NCBI GenBank assembly: GCA_029202445.1
Contig: CP119321.1
Location: 124,001 to 188,000 of the forward strand
Length of the DNA stretch: 64,000 nucleotides
Direction: 5' to 3'
Source of the DNA: Candidatus Microbacterium phytovorans
Lineage (GTDB): Bacteria; Actinomycetota; Actinomycetes; Actinomycetales; Microbacteriaceae
Position numbers and translations under genes: made by a program. Positions within the stretch are counted from its first letter, which is position 1, and each line of letters begins with the position of its first letter. This document shows, in pieces, positions 26,409-34,965 of the stretch. The notes beneath the pieces are model-generated. The model was given only the letters and a program-made list of their open reading frames with translations, was not told the DNA's origin and did no database searches.

Positions 26409-27241
26409 AAGCCGACCGAGTGGCGCAACACGCGGCGGAACTGTTCTCCCAGCCACTCCGGCCGAAGAAAGACGTCTTCCGCCAGCACCCGAATGGTGGC
26501 GTATCCGCGGACGGCAGCGGCGAGGTCGCGACGTCGGTCGTTCGCGTGTGCTGCCCACCCGCCGTGGTACTGCGCGCTGTCGCACTCGACGATGAGCCAG
26601 CCGTCAACGAGCAGGTCTACCCGGCCCACACCCTCGATGAGTACCTGAAGTTCGACGTTGCAACCCAGCGCACGTAGCAGGAGACGCACGAGAGTCTCCG
26701 GGCCCGATTCGCTGCGGGGATCGAGAAGGTCGAGCAAGACCCTGTACCGGCGCGGAAGCAGGTCGAAGACTGCGCGGATGTCAGACTCTTCCACGAGGCG
26801 GAGATGCCACGCGCTATCGAGAGTGGCCACAGTGGCACGGGCTCCCTGGCATCGGACCGACTGGGCCAGGGCCTCTACGAGCGGAACGGTTGTCGCATCG
26901 GCGGGTGCGTGCGTCGGTCGCCAATGGCGCACGGTGTCACGTGAAGGCGGAGGTACACGACTCGCGTCCCGATCGAGTTGTACATGGGCGCCGTGCGTGT
27001 CGAGCACGAAGACACCGAGTCTCGCCAGCAGAGCCACGCAGTCGAGCTTGCCGCCGCACCGGATAGCCTCCACGACCTGAGGATGTGTGTCCGCCTCGAG
27101 ATAGTGCCCCCGGCGAGGCCGCAAAAGCTCACCCGACCTCACTGCCCGAGCCAGCCCCGCCGGTGTCATTCCGGCGTTGAGGAGTTGCCACCGTCGGATG
27201 ACGGCGACGGGCAATTCGGGCGGAGGAAATACGGTTCGCAT
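26339..27241 (-). CDS. DUF559 nuclease-fold protein with AbiEi-like N-terminus
   Basis: 300-residue protein of unknown role. Residues 10-50 resemble the winged-helix AbiEi-type antitoxin domain (RRWQLLNAGMTPAGLARAV, then RPRRGHYLEA). Residues 180-255 resemble DUF559, a Vsr-like PD-(D/E)XK fold: Glu182 in PETLVRLLL, Asp209 in GRVDLL, Glu219 and Asp221 in IVECD, and DRRRDLAAAVRGYATIRV. Catalytic residues appear present, so nuclease activity is plausible but unproven. The C-terminal tail from FHNSGS onward lies within repeat element A. Codon choice is less uniformly GC-rich than neighbours, which suggests an accessory gene. Confidence 0.75.
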   Translation of the reverse strand: MRTVFPPPELPVAVIRRWQLLNAGMTPAGLARAVRSGELLRPRRGHYLEADTHPQVVEAIRCGGKLDCVALLARLGVFVLDTHGAHVQLDRDASRVPPPSRDTVRHWRPTHAPADATTVPLVEALAQSVRCQGARATVATLDSAWHLRLVEESDIRAVFDLLPRRYRVLLDLLDPRSESGPETLVRLLLRALGCNVELQVLIEGVGRVDLLVDGWLIVECDSAQYHGGWAAHANDRRRDLAAAVRGYATIRVLAEDVFLRPEWLGEQFRRVLRHSVGFHNSGSATEDARATAPASEFFAG

Positions 27242-27247
27242 CGGCCC

Positions 27248-27253
27248 ACCGTG
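27248..27253 (-). promoter_or_regulatory. Possible -10 of the DUF559 gene
   Basis: CACGGT on the minus strand, 6 nt before ATG 27241; weak consensus match but the usual leaderless spacing. Confidence 0.35.
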
Positions 27254-27340
27254 GACGTCAGCGACGCAGCAGAGTGCCCAATCTCAGGCGACGGTGGAGA
27301 ATCTCGGTACTCGTGGCGGAGGGGAGGAGGTGTCATCGGG

Positions 27341-27441
27341 TCACAACTCCGGAATGGGTGAGGCCGCCTGGACCTCCGCGCCCTCGATCCGCGCCACCGC
27401 CCAACCGCTGCCCGGGCGCGAGGCTTCCATTCCGGAGTTAC
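27341..27441. repeat. Inverted-repeat element B, upstream of the DUF559 gene
   Basis: About 101 bp in the 276-bp gap 27242-27517. Left arm GTCACAACTCCGGAATGG (27341-27358), right arm CCATTCCGGAGTTAC (27427-27441); AACTCCGGAATGG pairs perfectly over 13 bp. Its first 14 bases after the G are identical to an arm of element A read on the other strand. The internal sequence is not obviously shared. No transposase is nearby. The rest of the gap shows nothing recognisable. Confidence 0.65.
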
Positions 27442-27517
27442 GTCGCGCCGCCAGCGGCACCCGCACCCGCCCGCACCCGGCGGCACGGCCCGTGCCAGCC
27501 CCCAGCGAGCCCGCGGC

Positions 27518-28471
27518 TCAGCGGCGGGCGACGCCGGGGTGGGTCGCCAGGTAGGCCTCGAACGCCTCACGAGAGGTCTTCGTCGGCGTGAAGCCGAAGC
27601 GCTCGACGAGTGCCTCATTGGCGAGCACCGGGCGGTAGCGCAGGAATCGGATGTGCTCCGGACCATGTGCGGTGAGCCGGGCGACGTGGCCGAGCCAGAG
27701 AGCGGATGCCAGGAGGCCGGCGGGCACGGTGAGCAGCGGCTTCCCGAGGCGATCGGCGATCTCCGACACGGTCATGCGTCCGTCGCCGGCGACGTTGTAG
27801 ATGCCGGGCGGGCCGTCGGTGGCGGCACGGGCCATCGCCGCGGCGACATCGTCGACCCAGGCGAACACGAAGGGGGAGTCGGAGCCGCGGATCGCGAGGA
27901 TGCGCGGACCGTCCCACAGGGCCGTGATCTGATTGCTCACGCCCGGTCCGAGGATCGTGCCGATCCGGAACACGACCTGTTCGAGTTCCGGATAGGTGGT
28001 GCGGTAGTCGGCCAGCATCTCCTCGACCAGCCGTTTGTGTCGCGAGTAGGGGAACTCGTCGTTGCCTCGAAGGGGGTCGTCCTCTCGCAGCCACTCCGGG
28101 TTGTCCGGGTGGTAGCCGTAGGCGGCGCCCGAAGAGGAGACGACGATTCTGCCGACTCCGACGGTGACGCACGCGGACAGCACGTTCTGCGTGCCGCGGA
28201 CGTCGACGAGGAACTCGTGGGCGCGGTCGCCGCCGGTGTTGACGATCGCGGCGAGGTGCACCACGACGTCGATGCGGTGTTGCTGCAGCAGCGGAACGAG
28301 GGTGCCCGGGTCGGTGACGTCGTAGTGCTCGAAGCGCACGCCGCTGCGAGGTTCGGCGGGGTGGCGCACGTCCGCCGCGACGACGAGCTCGACGTCGTCG
28401 CGTGCGGCCAGGGCGGTCGCGACGTGCGACCCCAGGAACCCGGCCCCGCCGGTGATGAGCACGCGCGTCAC
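27518..28471 (-). CDS. NAD-dependent epimerase/dehydratase-family (extended SDR) protein
   Basis: 317-residue extended short-chain dehydrogenase. TGGAGFLGSH is the dinucleotide-binding motif at the N-terminus; the catalytic triad has Ser in SSSGAAYGY and the YSRHK motif (YxxxK). The C-terminal part is of the nucleoside-sugar epimerase / 3-beta-hydroxysteroid dehydrogenase type, and substrate cannot be read from it. GTG 28471 overlaps the symporter stop (GTGA), so it is the last gene of a three-gene operon with the transporter and a flavin monooxygenase. Confidence 0.88.
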   Translation of the reverse strand: MTRVLITGGAGFLGSHVATALAARDDVELVVAADVRHPAEPRSGVRFEHYDVTDPGTLVPLLQQHRIDVVVHLAAIVNTGGDRAHEFLVDVRGTQNVLSACVTVGVGRIVVSSSGAAYGYHPDNPEWLREDDPLRGNDEFPYSRHKRLVEEMLADYRTTYPELEQVVFRIGTILGPGVSNQITALWDGPRILAIRGSDSPFVFAWVDDVAAAMARAATDGPPGIYNVAGDGRMTVSEIADRLGKPLLTVPAGLLASALWLGHVARLTAHGPEHIRFLRYRPVLANEALVERFGFTPTKTSREAFEAYLATHPGVARR

Positions 28472-29451
28472 GGCGATGCCTCCCCGACGTCGTGCGGCGG
28501 CGCCGCCTCGACCGTGCCGGCGTGACGCGTCGCATCGCCCCGCGCCGAACCGGTGCGGCGCTTCGTGTGCCGCGCCCAGAGGGCGGCGACGGCGAGCCCC
28601 GCGATGATGTCCCAGATGCCCCACCACCCGGCGACGATCGCCATTCCGCCGAGTCCGCCGAAGAAGGTGAACACGAGGCCGAGGCCGAGCCCGGCGTTGC
28701 GGATGCCGACCTCGAACGTCATCGCCTTCCGCTCGCGCGTGCCGAGGCCACCGATGGCGGCCGTGGTGTAGCCGATCGCGAGCGCCACCGCGTCGTGGAT
28801 CGTGACGGCCAGCACGAGGATGCCGAGGAAGGCGACGAAGTACGTCCAGTTCCCCGCGAGCGCGGCGGCGATGAAACCGAGCAGCGCGAGCAGCGAGAAC
28901 CACGTGACGGCGGGACGCAGCCGGGCGGCGAGCCTCGGCATCCGATGGCGCAGCGTGAGTCCGACGGCGAAGGGGACGCCGATGATGAGCACGATCTCGA
29001 GCAGCATCTGCCAGCCGTTGAGCGAGACGACGTTCAACAACTCCCGTGTGTCGGAGCGCAGCGAACCCCAGAACGAGACGGAGAAGGGGAGGGCGACGAT
29101 GTAGAGCAGGTTGGAGACGGCCGTCATCGACACCGAAAGGGCGACGTTGCCGCCCGAGCGGTGGGTGAGGATCTGGGAGATGTTGCCGGGCGGGCAGCAG
29201 GCGACGAGGATCATGCCGAGTGCCATCGACGGGGTGACCGGCAGCACCAGCGTCAGCACGAACGTGACGGCGGGCAGCACCAGCAACTGGGCGATGATGG
29301 CGATCACCATGGGCCGGGGGCGTCGGGCGACGGCGCGGAAGTCGTCGAGGGTGACGTCGAGTGCGACGCCCAGCATGATGAGGGCCAGCACGATGTTGAG
29401 GATCGTGAGGGTGCCCGGCGCGAAGTTCAACGCGATGTCGTCGGGGTTCAT
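28468..29451 (-). CDS. Bile acid:sodium symporter (BASS) family transporter
   Basis: 327-residue membrane protein with about nine hydrophobic segments. VACCPPGNISQILTHRSGGNVALS carries the conserved Gly/Asn-rich crossover of the BASS fold, and TFEVGIRNAGLGLGL is the second crossover. The family imports organic anions such as bile acids, pantoate or 2-keto acids with sodium; the substrate here is unknown. ATG 29451 overlaps the monooxygenase stop and its own stop overlaps the SDR start, so a shared pathway is likely. Confidence 0.9.
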   Translation of the reverse strand: MNPDDIALNFAPGTLTILNIVLALIMLGVALDVTLDDFRAVARRPRPMVIAIIAQLLVLPAVTFVLTLVLPVTPSMALGMILVACCPPGNISQILTHRSGGNVALSVSMTAVSNLLYIVALPFSVSFWGSLRSDTRELLNVVSLNGWQMLLEIVLIIGVPFAVGLTLRHRMPRLAARLRPAVTWFSLLALLGFIAAALAGNWTYFVAFLGILVLAVTIHDAVALAIGYTTAAIGGLGTRERKAMTFEVGIRNAGLGLGLVFTFFGGLGGMAIVAGWWGIWDIIAGLAVAALWARHTKRRTGSARGDATRHAGTVEAAPPHDVGEASP

Positions 29452-30797
29452 GCCGCCGTCCTCCGCCGTCCGAGCCTGCGGATGCCGCGGCGACCGGTGG
29501 GCTCTTCGCCGCGGAGGGCGCGGGTCGCGTCGCGGACGGTGCGTCGGTAGACGTCCTTGTTGACGTAGTACGCCATCCGCTCGAGGCCCAGGTAGCGATA
29601 GCCGCCCGTCAGGTCGGGCCAGGGCGCGGTGACGCGGCGGCGGAACGCGGACGCGCGGTCGGGATGGTCGATCTCGGCGCGCAGGTACGCGGCGATGAGG
29701 TCGGCCTGTTCGTAGCGGCCTTGCCAGCCGAGTCCCGATGCTTCGACCATGCCCATGACGAACAGTCCGGAAAAGGTCGGCGGGAAGATCTGGAGGAACA
29801 GTCCCGGCGCCGGTCCGCTCCAGTGCAGCTCGGCCCGGTCGACGAAGGGGTAGTCGAGTCGGTAGCCGGTGGCGAGCAGCACCGTGTCGTAGTCGTCGGC
29901 GGTGCCGTCGCGGAAGTGGACGGTGTCGCCGTCGAGTCGCGCGATGTCGGCCCGCACACGCAGATCGCCCTGACCGAGGTGCTGGAGGACGAGCGTGTTC
30001 ACGATGGGGTGCGACTCGTAGATCCGGTAGTGGGGCCGCGGGAAACCGAACCGCACGGGGTCGCCCGTGAACGCCCGCAGCACGCGCGTGTCGACGAACT
30101 GCTTGATCCGCCGGGGGAGGGGGCGTCCCTGGTTGAGGGTGTCGGAGGGGCGTCCGAACAGGTAGCGCGGCACGAAGTAGTACCCACGCCGCACGCTCAG
30201 ATCGACGGATGCCGCGTGGTGCACGGCATCCACCGCGATGTCGCAGCCGGAGTTCCCGGCGCCGACGATGAGCACGCGGCGACCGGTCAGCTGGCGTCCG
30301 CTCCGGTAGGCGCTGGTGTGGAGGATCTCACCGGTGAACGTTCCGGGGAACTCGGGGATCTGCGGCTCGGCGAGCGTGCCGTTGGCGAGGATGACCCCCG
30401 TGTACCGCCGGGTCGACTCACCGTCGGGGCCGACGGCGGTCACGTGCCAGTCGCCGTCGTCGCCGCGCGAGACCCGGGTGACACGCGTGTCGAAACGGAA
30501 GAGCGACGTCAGCCCGAAGTGATCGGCGTAGTCACGGAAGTAGGCGAGGAGCTCTCGGTGGCCGGGGTAGTCGACGGTCGCAGACATCGGGAACTCGGCG
30601 AATTCCGTCGTCGTGCGCGAGGAGATCAGGTGGGCGGATTCGTAGACCGTCGAGCGCGGGTTGTCGATGTCCCAGAGCCCCCCGACACCGTGGGATGCCT
30701 CGAACCCCTCGATCGCGATGCCCTCGCGCTGGAGCGCACGCGCCGCGGCGAGCCCGGAGGGGCCGGCGCCGATGACGGCGTAGCGACGCTCCCGCAT
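29448..30797 (-). CDS. Flavin-containing monooxygenase
   Basis: 449-residue FAD/NADPH oxygenase. YAVIGAGPSGLAAARAL is the FAD site, FTGEILHTSAYRSG the FMO/Baeyer-Villiger fingerprint, and VLIVGAGNSGCDIAVDAV the NADPH site. Members oxygenate N, S or ketone carbon of small lipophilic compounds. ATG 30797 has GAGGGAG upstream; an in-frame ATG at 30848 would add 17 residues and has TAACAT 8 nt before it, so the promoter may sit there. First gene of the operon with a BASS transporter and an SDR, suggesting uptake and oxidation of one unidentified compound. Confidence 0.9.
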   Translation of the reverse strand: MRERRYAVIGAGPSGLAAARALQREGIAIEGFEASHGVGGLWDIDNPRSTVYESAHLISSRTTTEFAEFPMSATVDYPGHRELLAYFRDYADHFGLTSLFRFDTRVTRVSRGDDGDWHVTAVGPDGESTRRYTGVILANGTLAEPQIPEFPGTFTGEILHTSAYRSGRQLTGRRVLIVGAGNSGCDIAVDAVHHAASVDLSVRRGYYFVPRYLFGRPSDTLNQGRPLPRRIKQFVDTRVLRAFTGDPVRFGFPRPHYRIYESHPIVNTLVLQHLGQGDLRVRADIARLDGDTVHFRDGTADDYDTVLLATGYRLDYPFVDRAELHWSGPAPGLFLQIFPPTFSGLFVMGMVEASGLGWQGRYEQADLIAAYLRAEIDHPDRASAFRRRVTAPWPDLTGGYRYLGLERMAYYVNKDVYRRTVRDATRALRGEEPTGRRGIRRLGRRRTAA

Positions 30798-30881
30798 CCA
30801 GACTCCCTCGTGCCGGCATCCGCCGCGCATCGGGACTGAGGCGGGCATCTGGCCCGATGTTAGCCGGTGGACAGTCCCACG

Positions 30882-31649
30882 TCAGCCGACCCGCTCAGCG
30901 AAAACGGCGAAAGGCGTCGCGATCTCGCCCACCATGTCCTCCAGCGAGATGGTCGCCGTACCGTCGCCGTCTTGTGGGCCGTACGCTCCGAACGACGCGT
31001 GGCTGGCGCCGGCGATCTCGATGAGGGTGGCATCCGCGGGCAGGAGCGGGCGCGCGTCGGCGATCTTCTCCGGCGTCGAGAGGCCGTCTTCGCTTCCCGA
31101 GAGGCTCAGCACGGGCAGTCCGCTGTCGCTGAGGTCGGCGGCGCAGTACGACGCGAAGAGGGCGAGCCCGTCGGCGTCGCCGGCCAGGGAGCAGGCGCGC
31201 ACGCCGCCGAGCGAGTGTCCGCCGACGATCCACGCGTCGACCTCGGGTGCGAGATCGGTGAACGACGAGAGCGGGCGGACGTCGAAGAACGCGAGGTTCA
31301 GCCAGGGCTTGGTGATCACGACGGTGACCCCGTCCTCGCGGACGATGCCGGCCAGCGTCGCGGCGTACGCCCACGGGTCGACCTTCGCCCCCGGGATGAA
31401 GACGAGCCCCACGTCGCCGTCGTTGTCGGCGGTCGCGGGGGAGTCCGCCGGCGACAGCACGATCCCCGGACCCGCGTCGGAGATGCGGATGCCGGGATCG
31501 GCGCGCACGTCGGCCAGCGGAGCCGGTTCTGCCTGGTAGACCCCGACCTGACTCCACACGACGACGCCGATGACGGCGGCGAGCACGAGCGCGCCGATGC
31601 TGCCGGCCACCCAGGCGAGGATGCGGCGACCGCGCCGGCGAGGGCTCAC
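30882..31649 (-). CDS. Membrane-anchored alpha/beta hydrolase
   Basis: 255-residue protein with a basic start, one transmembrane segment (about residues 10-32) and an extracytoplasmic alpha/beta-hydrolase domain. The nucleophile elbow is GGHSLGG with Ser146; Asp in [12 protein letters not shown] and His in [12 protein letters not shown] complete a likely triad. It resembles the Abhydrolase_5 group. GTG 31649 overlaps the mtlD stop (GTGA), so it is the last gene of the mannitol PTS operon, although no role for a hydrolase in mannitol use is known. Substrate unknown. Confidence 0.82.
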   Translation of the reverse strand: MSPRRRGRRILAWVAGSIGALVLAAVIGVVVWSQVGVYQAEPAPLADVRADPGIRISDAGPGIVLSPADSPATADNDGDVGLVFIPGAKVDPWAYAATLAGIVREDGVTVVITKPWLNLAFFDVRPLSSFTDLAPEVDAWIVGGHSLGGVRACSLAGDADGLALFASYCAADLSDSGLPVLSLSGSEDGLSTPEKIADARPLLPADATLIEIAGASHASFGAYGPQDGDGTATISLEDMVGEIATPFAVFAERVG

Positions 31650-32797
31650 GCGAGTTCGGCTTGCCGCGTCGCGACGATCTCTCGCACCCGCGCCGACAGC
31701 GGATGGTCGGGTTCGAGGCCCGTGACGGAGGCGGTGAACTCCTTCGCCGTCTCCTCGCGGAGGCGGCGCTGCAGCTCGACCGACTGCTCGTCGTCGGCGT
31801 CGTCGAAGCGGAGGGCGGCGGCCATCGCGGCGACGAGGCCGTCGACGGGGAGGCCGCGTTCGGCGGCTTCGGCGGCCGGGCCGACGAAGCGCTCGTGGCG
31901 GGAGAGTTTCCGCAGCGGCTGCCGCCCGACGCGTCCGACGGTGTCGGGGAGGGCGGGGTTCGCGAAGCGGCGCAGGATGGTGGCCCGATACGCGGCGAGG
32001 TCGGCGGCATCCAGGCCGTGCTTGGCGACTAGCAGTGCCGAGGTCTCCTCCAGGGCGGCGGCGACGCGCGCGGCGATCGTCTCGTCGGCGAGAGCGTCGG
32101 AGATCTTCTCGACCCCCGCCTCGGCGCCGAAGTACGCGGTCGTGGCGTGTCCCGTGTTGACGGTGAAGAGCTTGCGCTCGATGTAGGGCGCGAGGTCGTC
32201 GACGAAGTGGGCGCCAGGGATGCCGGGAGGGTTCTCGCCGAAGGGGGGCGACTCGATCGCCCACTCGAAGAACGGCTCGACGGTCACATCGACCCCGGCA
32301 TCCGCCGGCTGGGCCGGGACGATGCGGTCGACGGCCGTGTTGGCGAAGACCGCGCGGCCCTCCAGGGCGTCCCAGGCTTCGCCGGCCTGCGCCTTGATCT
32401 CTTCGCGCAGGAGGTCGGTCGCGTTGATGGCGTTCTCGCACGCCATGATCTGCAGGGGAGGGGCGGAGGGGTCGCGCAGGGCGAGCCCCGCGACGATCGG
32501 CGGGGCGACGAAGCGCAGGATCGTCGGTCCGACCGCCGTCGTCACGACGTTCGCGGTGGAGATCTCCTCCACGAGCTCGTCGGGCTGGGTGGCGCTGTTG
32601 ATCGCCCGGAAACCGGTGACGACCTTGTCGACGCCGCCGTCGCCGACCTCGTGCACGGTGTAGGAGTCGACGGCGTTGATCGCGTCGACGAGGGGTGCGG
32701 CGACGTCGGAGAAGACCAGGTCGTACCCGCCCTCGTGGAGGAGGAGCCCCACGAACCCGCGGCCGATGTTGCCGGCGCCGAAGTGGACGGCCTTCAT
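31646..32797 (-). CDS. mtlD: Mannitol-1-phosphate 5-dehydrogenase
   Basis: Oxidises mannitol 1-phosphate from the PTS to fructose 6-phosphate with NAD; 383 residues. [20 protein letters not shown] is the hallmark N-terminus, [12 protein letters not shown] contains conserved active-site residues, and the C-terminal helical domain matches the polyol dehydrogenase family. ATG 32797 shares a base with the mtlF stop (TGATG). It follows the transporter genes directly. Confidence 0.95.
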   Translation of the reverse strand: MKAVHFGAGNIGRGFVGLLLHEGGYDLVFSDVAAPLVDAINAVDSYTVHEVGDGGVDKVVTGFRAINSATQPDELVEEISTANVVTTAVGPTILRFVAPPIVAGLALRDPSAPPLQIMACENAINATDLLREEIKAQAGEAWDALEGRAVFANTAVDRIVPAQPADAGVDVTVEPFFEWAIESPPFGENPPGIPGAHFVDDLAPYIERKLFTVNTGHATTAYFGAEAGVEKISDALADETIAARVAAALEETSALLVAKHGLDAADLAAYRATILRRFANPALPDTVGRVGRQPLRKLSRHERFVGPAAEAAERGLPVDGLVAAMAAALRFDDADDEQSVELQRRLREETAKEFTASVTGLEPDHPLSARVREIVATRQAELA

Positions 32798-33234
32798 CAG
32801 GCGTTGACCGAGGCCAGCAGTCCGAAGAGCTCTTCGGGCGTCTGCGCCGCCTTCAGACGGGCGACCTCGTCCTCGTCGGAGAAGATCAGGGCGATCTGCG
32901 ACAGGATCTCGAGGTGCTCGTCGCCCTTGCCGGCGATGCCGACGACGAAGGACACCGGGTTGCCGTCCCAATCGACGCCGCCGTCGTAGCGGACGAACGA
33001 CAGCGCGGAGTCGAGGATCTCGTCCTTCGTCTCGTTCGTGCCGTGGGGGATCGCGAGCTCGTTTCCCATGTAGGTGGACACCGTCTCCTCGCGCTGCTTC
33101 ATCGCATCGAAGTAGGCGCCCGTCACCGCACCGGCCGCCTGCAGGATGTCGGCCGCCTCCTTCATCGCCTCTTCACGGGTCGCCGACCCGTTGCGGATGC
33201 GGACCTGTCCGACGTTCAGGACTTCACGTGCCAT
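32797..33234 (-). CDS. mtlF: Mannitol PTS EIIA component
   Basis: 145-residue phosphocarrier that passes phosphate from HPr to the EIIB domain of MtlA. The phospho-histidine is His64 in [15 protein letters not shown], matching mannitol-type EIIA. GAGAGG lies upstream of ATG 33234. It is separated from mtlA by 86 bases containing a strong hairpin and coupled to mtlD by a one-base overlap. Confidence 0.95.
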   Translation of the reverse strand: MAREVLNVGQVRIRNGSATREEAMKEAADILQAAGAVTGAYFDAMKQREETVSTYMGNELAIPHGTNETKDEILDSALSFVRYDGGVDWDGNPVSFVVGIAGKGDEHLEILSQIALIFSDEDEVARLKAAQTPEELFGLLASVNA

Positions 33235-33268
33235 GACATACCTCTCTTCGATGATTCTCAGCTTCGGG

Positions 33269-33308
33269 GCTGCGAGGCCGGGCGCATCGCGCAGCCCGGC
33301 CCCGCAGC
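33269..33308 (-). promoter_or_regulatory. Long hairpin between mtlA and mtlF
   Basis: Outer arms 33269-33274/33303-33308 (6 bp) and inner arms 33276-33283/33294-33301 (8 bp) pair perfectly around a single A/C mismatch, with a 10-nt loop. There is no T-tract. It could partly terminate, or mark an mRNA processing site giving different amounts of MtlA and MtlF. Confidence 0.6.
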
Positions 33309-33320
33309 GGTCTTCCGAGG

Positions 33321-34934
33321 TTACGCGTCGTGCTGGTCGACGACCAGCTTCACGACCTCGTCGTACTTCGGCGAGTTCATGAAGTTGTCGACCGACACGT
33401 GGAGCGCGCCGGGGTTCACGCCGCGAGCGCGGTCGGTGAGCTGCTGCTGCGTGATGATCAGGTCTTCGCTGCCGTCGAGGTTCGCGATCGCCTTGTTGGT
33501 GACCGCGACGTCTTCGACGCCCGCCTTCTTGATCTTGTTGCGCAGCACGCTCGCGCCCATGGCCGACGAACCCATGCCCGCGTCGCACGCGAAGACGATG
33601 TTCTTGACCGTCTTGTCGGTGAGCACACCGCCTTCCGCTGCCGCAGCAGTGCCGCCGCTCGCGCGCAGCGAGTCCATCGCTGCCGAGGACTTGCCCTTGT
33701 TGGCCTCGGTCTGTGCGATCGCGGCGCCGAACGTGTCGCCTTCGGCCGCGAGGTCGCGCTTGCGGGATGCCCGCAGGATGACTGCCGTGATGAGGAACGT
33801 CACCGTCGCCGAGAGGATCACCGAGAGATACACCACGAGCAGGTTGGGCACGCCCGCGCCGATCGCCGCGGCCGTCACCGCGATGATGCTCCCCGGAGCG
33901 GCAGGGAACTGGAGCCCGCCGTTGAAGAGCATGTTGGTCGTGACACCCGTCGCGCCACCGGCGATGAGAGCCAGGATCGTGGCGGGCTTGCTCAGCGCGT
34001 AGGGGAAGTAGATCTCGTGGATGCCACCCAGGAACTGGATGATCGCCGCGCCCGGGGCCGAGGCCTTGGCCTGTCCGACACCGAAGAACGTGAACGCGAG
34101 CAGCAGGCCGACACCGGGACCGGGGTTGGCCTCGATGAGGAACAGGATCGACTTTCCGGCCTCTTCCACCTGCTGGAGCGCCAGCGGGGTGAACACGCCG
34201 TGATTGATCGCGTTGTTCAGAAACAGCACCTTGGCCGGTTCGACGATGATCGACAAGAGCGGCAGCAGGCTCAACGAGACGAGCCAGTCGACGACGCCCC
34301 CGAGGAAGGCACTGATGCCGAGCATGATCGGGCCGAAGGCGAAGAACCCGACGATGGCCAGGATCATGCCGAGGATTCCGGCGGAGAAGTTGTTCACCAG
34401 CATCTCGAAGCCCGGCTTGATCTTGCCGTCCCAGATCTTGTCCATCCACTTGGTGATGAGAGCCGCGAGCGGGCCCATGATCATCGCGCCGAGGAACATC
34501 GGGATGTTCGTTCCCACGATGACACCCATCGTCGCGATCGTCGCGACGACCCCGCCACGTTCCCCGTAGACCATGCGGCCCGCGGTGTTGGCGATCAGGA
34601 GCGGCAGCAGGTAGGTGACCATCGGACCGACGAGACCGATGTACGCGGCGAAGTTGCCGGCGTCGCCCTCTGCCAGTGCCGTCGCGGCACCCTGCCAACC
34701 GATCGCTGCGGAGTCACCGCCGCCGCCGATGATCTCTGCGACGGGGAACCAATGCCAGCCGAACGGGCTGCGAGCACCGAAGAACCCGTCGGGGATGAAG
34801 AGCATCGTGATGAAGCCCCACGCGATGAAGGCCGCGATGTTCGGCATGATCATGCCGGACAGGAACGTGCCGAAGCGCTGGACTCCGACTCGTGCCTTAC
34901 TGACCCCGGAGGTGGGGGTGGACGCCATTGTCAT
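33321..34934 (-). CDS. mtlA: Mannitol PTS EIICB component
   Basis: Membrane transporter that imports mannitol and phosphorylates it; 537 residues. The EIIC domain fills about residues 15-345 (FLSGMIMPNIAAFIAWGFIT, then GGIHEIYFPYAL, the substrate-site motif). A linker leads to EIIB with the phosphocysteine Cys450 in VFACDAGMGSSAMG. EIIA is a separate gene (mtlF), as in many Gram-positives. ATG 34934 is preferred over 34928 because AAGGAG lies 9 nt upstream. Confidence 0.95.
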   Translation of the reverse strand: MTMASTPTSGVSKARVGVQRFGTFLSGMIMPNIAAFIAWGFITMLFIPDGFFGARSPFGWHWFPVAEIIGGGGDSAAIGWQGAATALAEGDAGNFAAYIGLVGPMVTYLLPLLIANTAGRMVYGERGGVVATIATMGVIVGTNIPMFLGAMIMGPLAALITKWMDKIWDGKIKPGFEMLVNNFSAGILGMILAIVGFFAFGPIMLGISAFLGGVVDWLVSLSLLPLLSIIVEPAKVLFLNNAINHGVFTPLALQQVEEAGKSILFLIEANPGPGVGLLLAFTFFGVGQAKASAPGAAIIQFLGGIHEIYFPYALSKPATILALIAGGATGVTTNMLFNGGLQFPAAPGSIIAVTAAAIGAGVPNLLVVYLSVILSATVTFLITAVILRASRKRDLAAEGDTFGAAIAQTEANKGKSSAAMDSLRASGGTAAAAEGGVLTDKTVKNIVFACDAGMGSSAMGASVLRNKIKKAGVEDVAVTNKAIANLDGSEDLIITQQQLTDRARGVNPGALHVSVDNFMNSPKYDEVVKLVVDQHDA

Positions 34935-34965
34935 TGCAGGTTTCTCCTTCTTCGGGTGACCGCGC

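Noticed and set aside
27150..27185. Third copy of the CAACTCC...CCGGAATG repeat near the DUF559 start
   Set aside because: The halves are separated by unrelated bases and lie in conserved coding sequence (WQLLNAGMTP); taken as chance.
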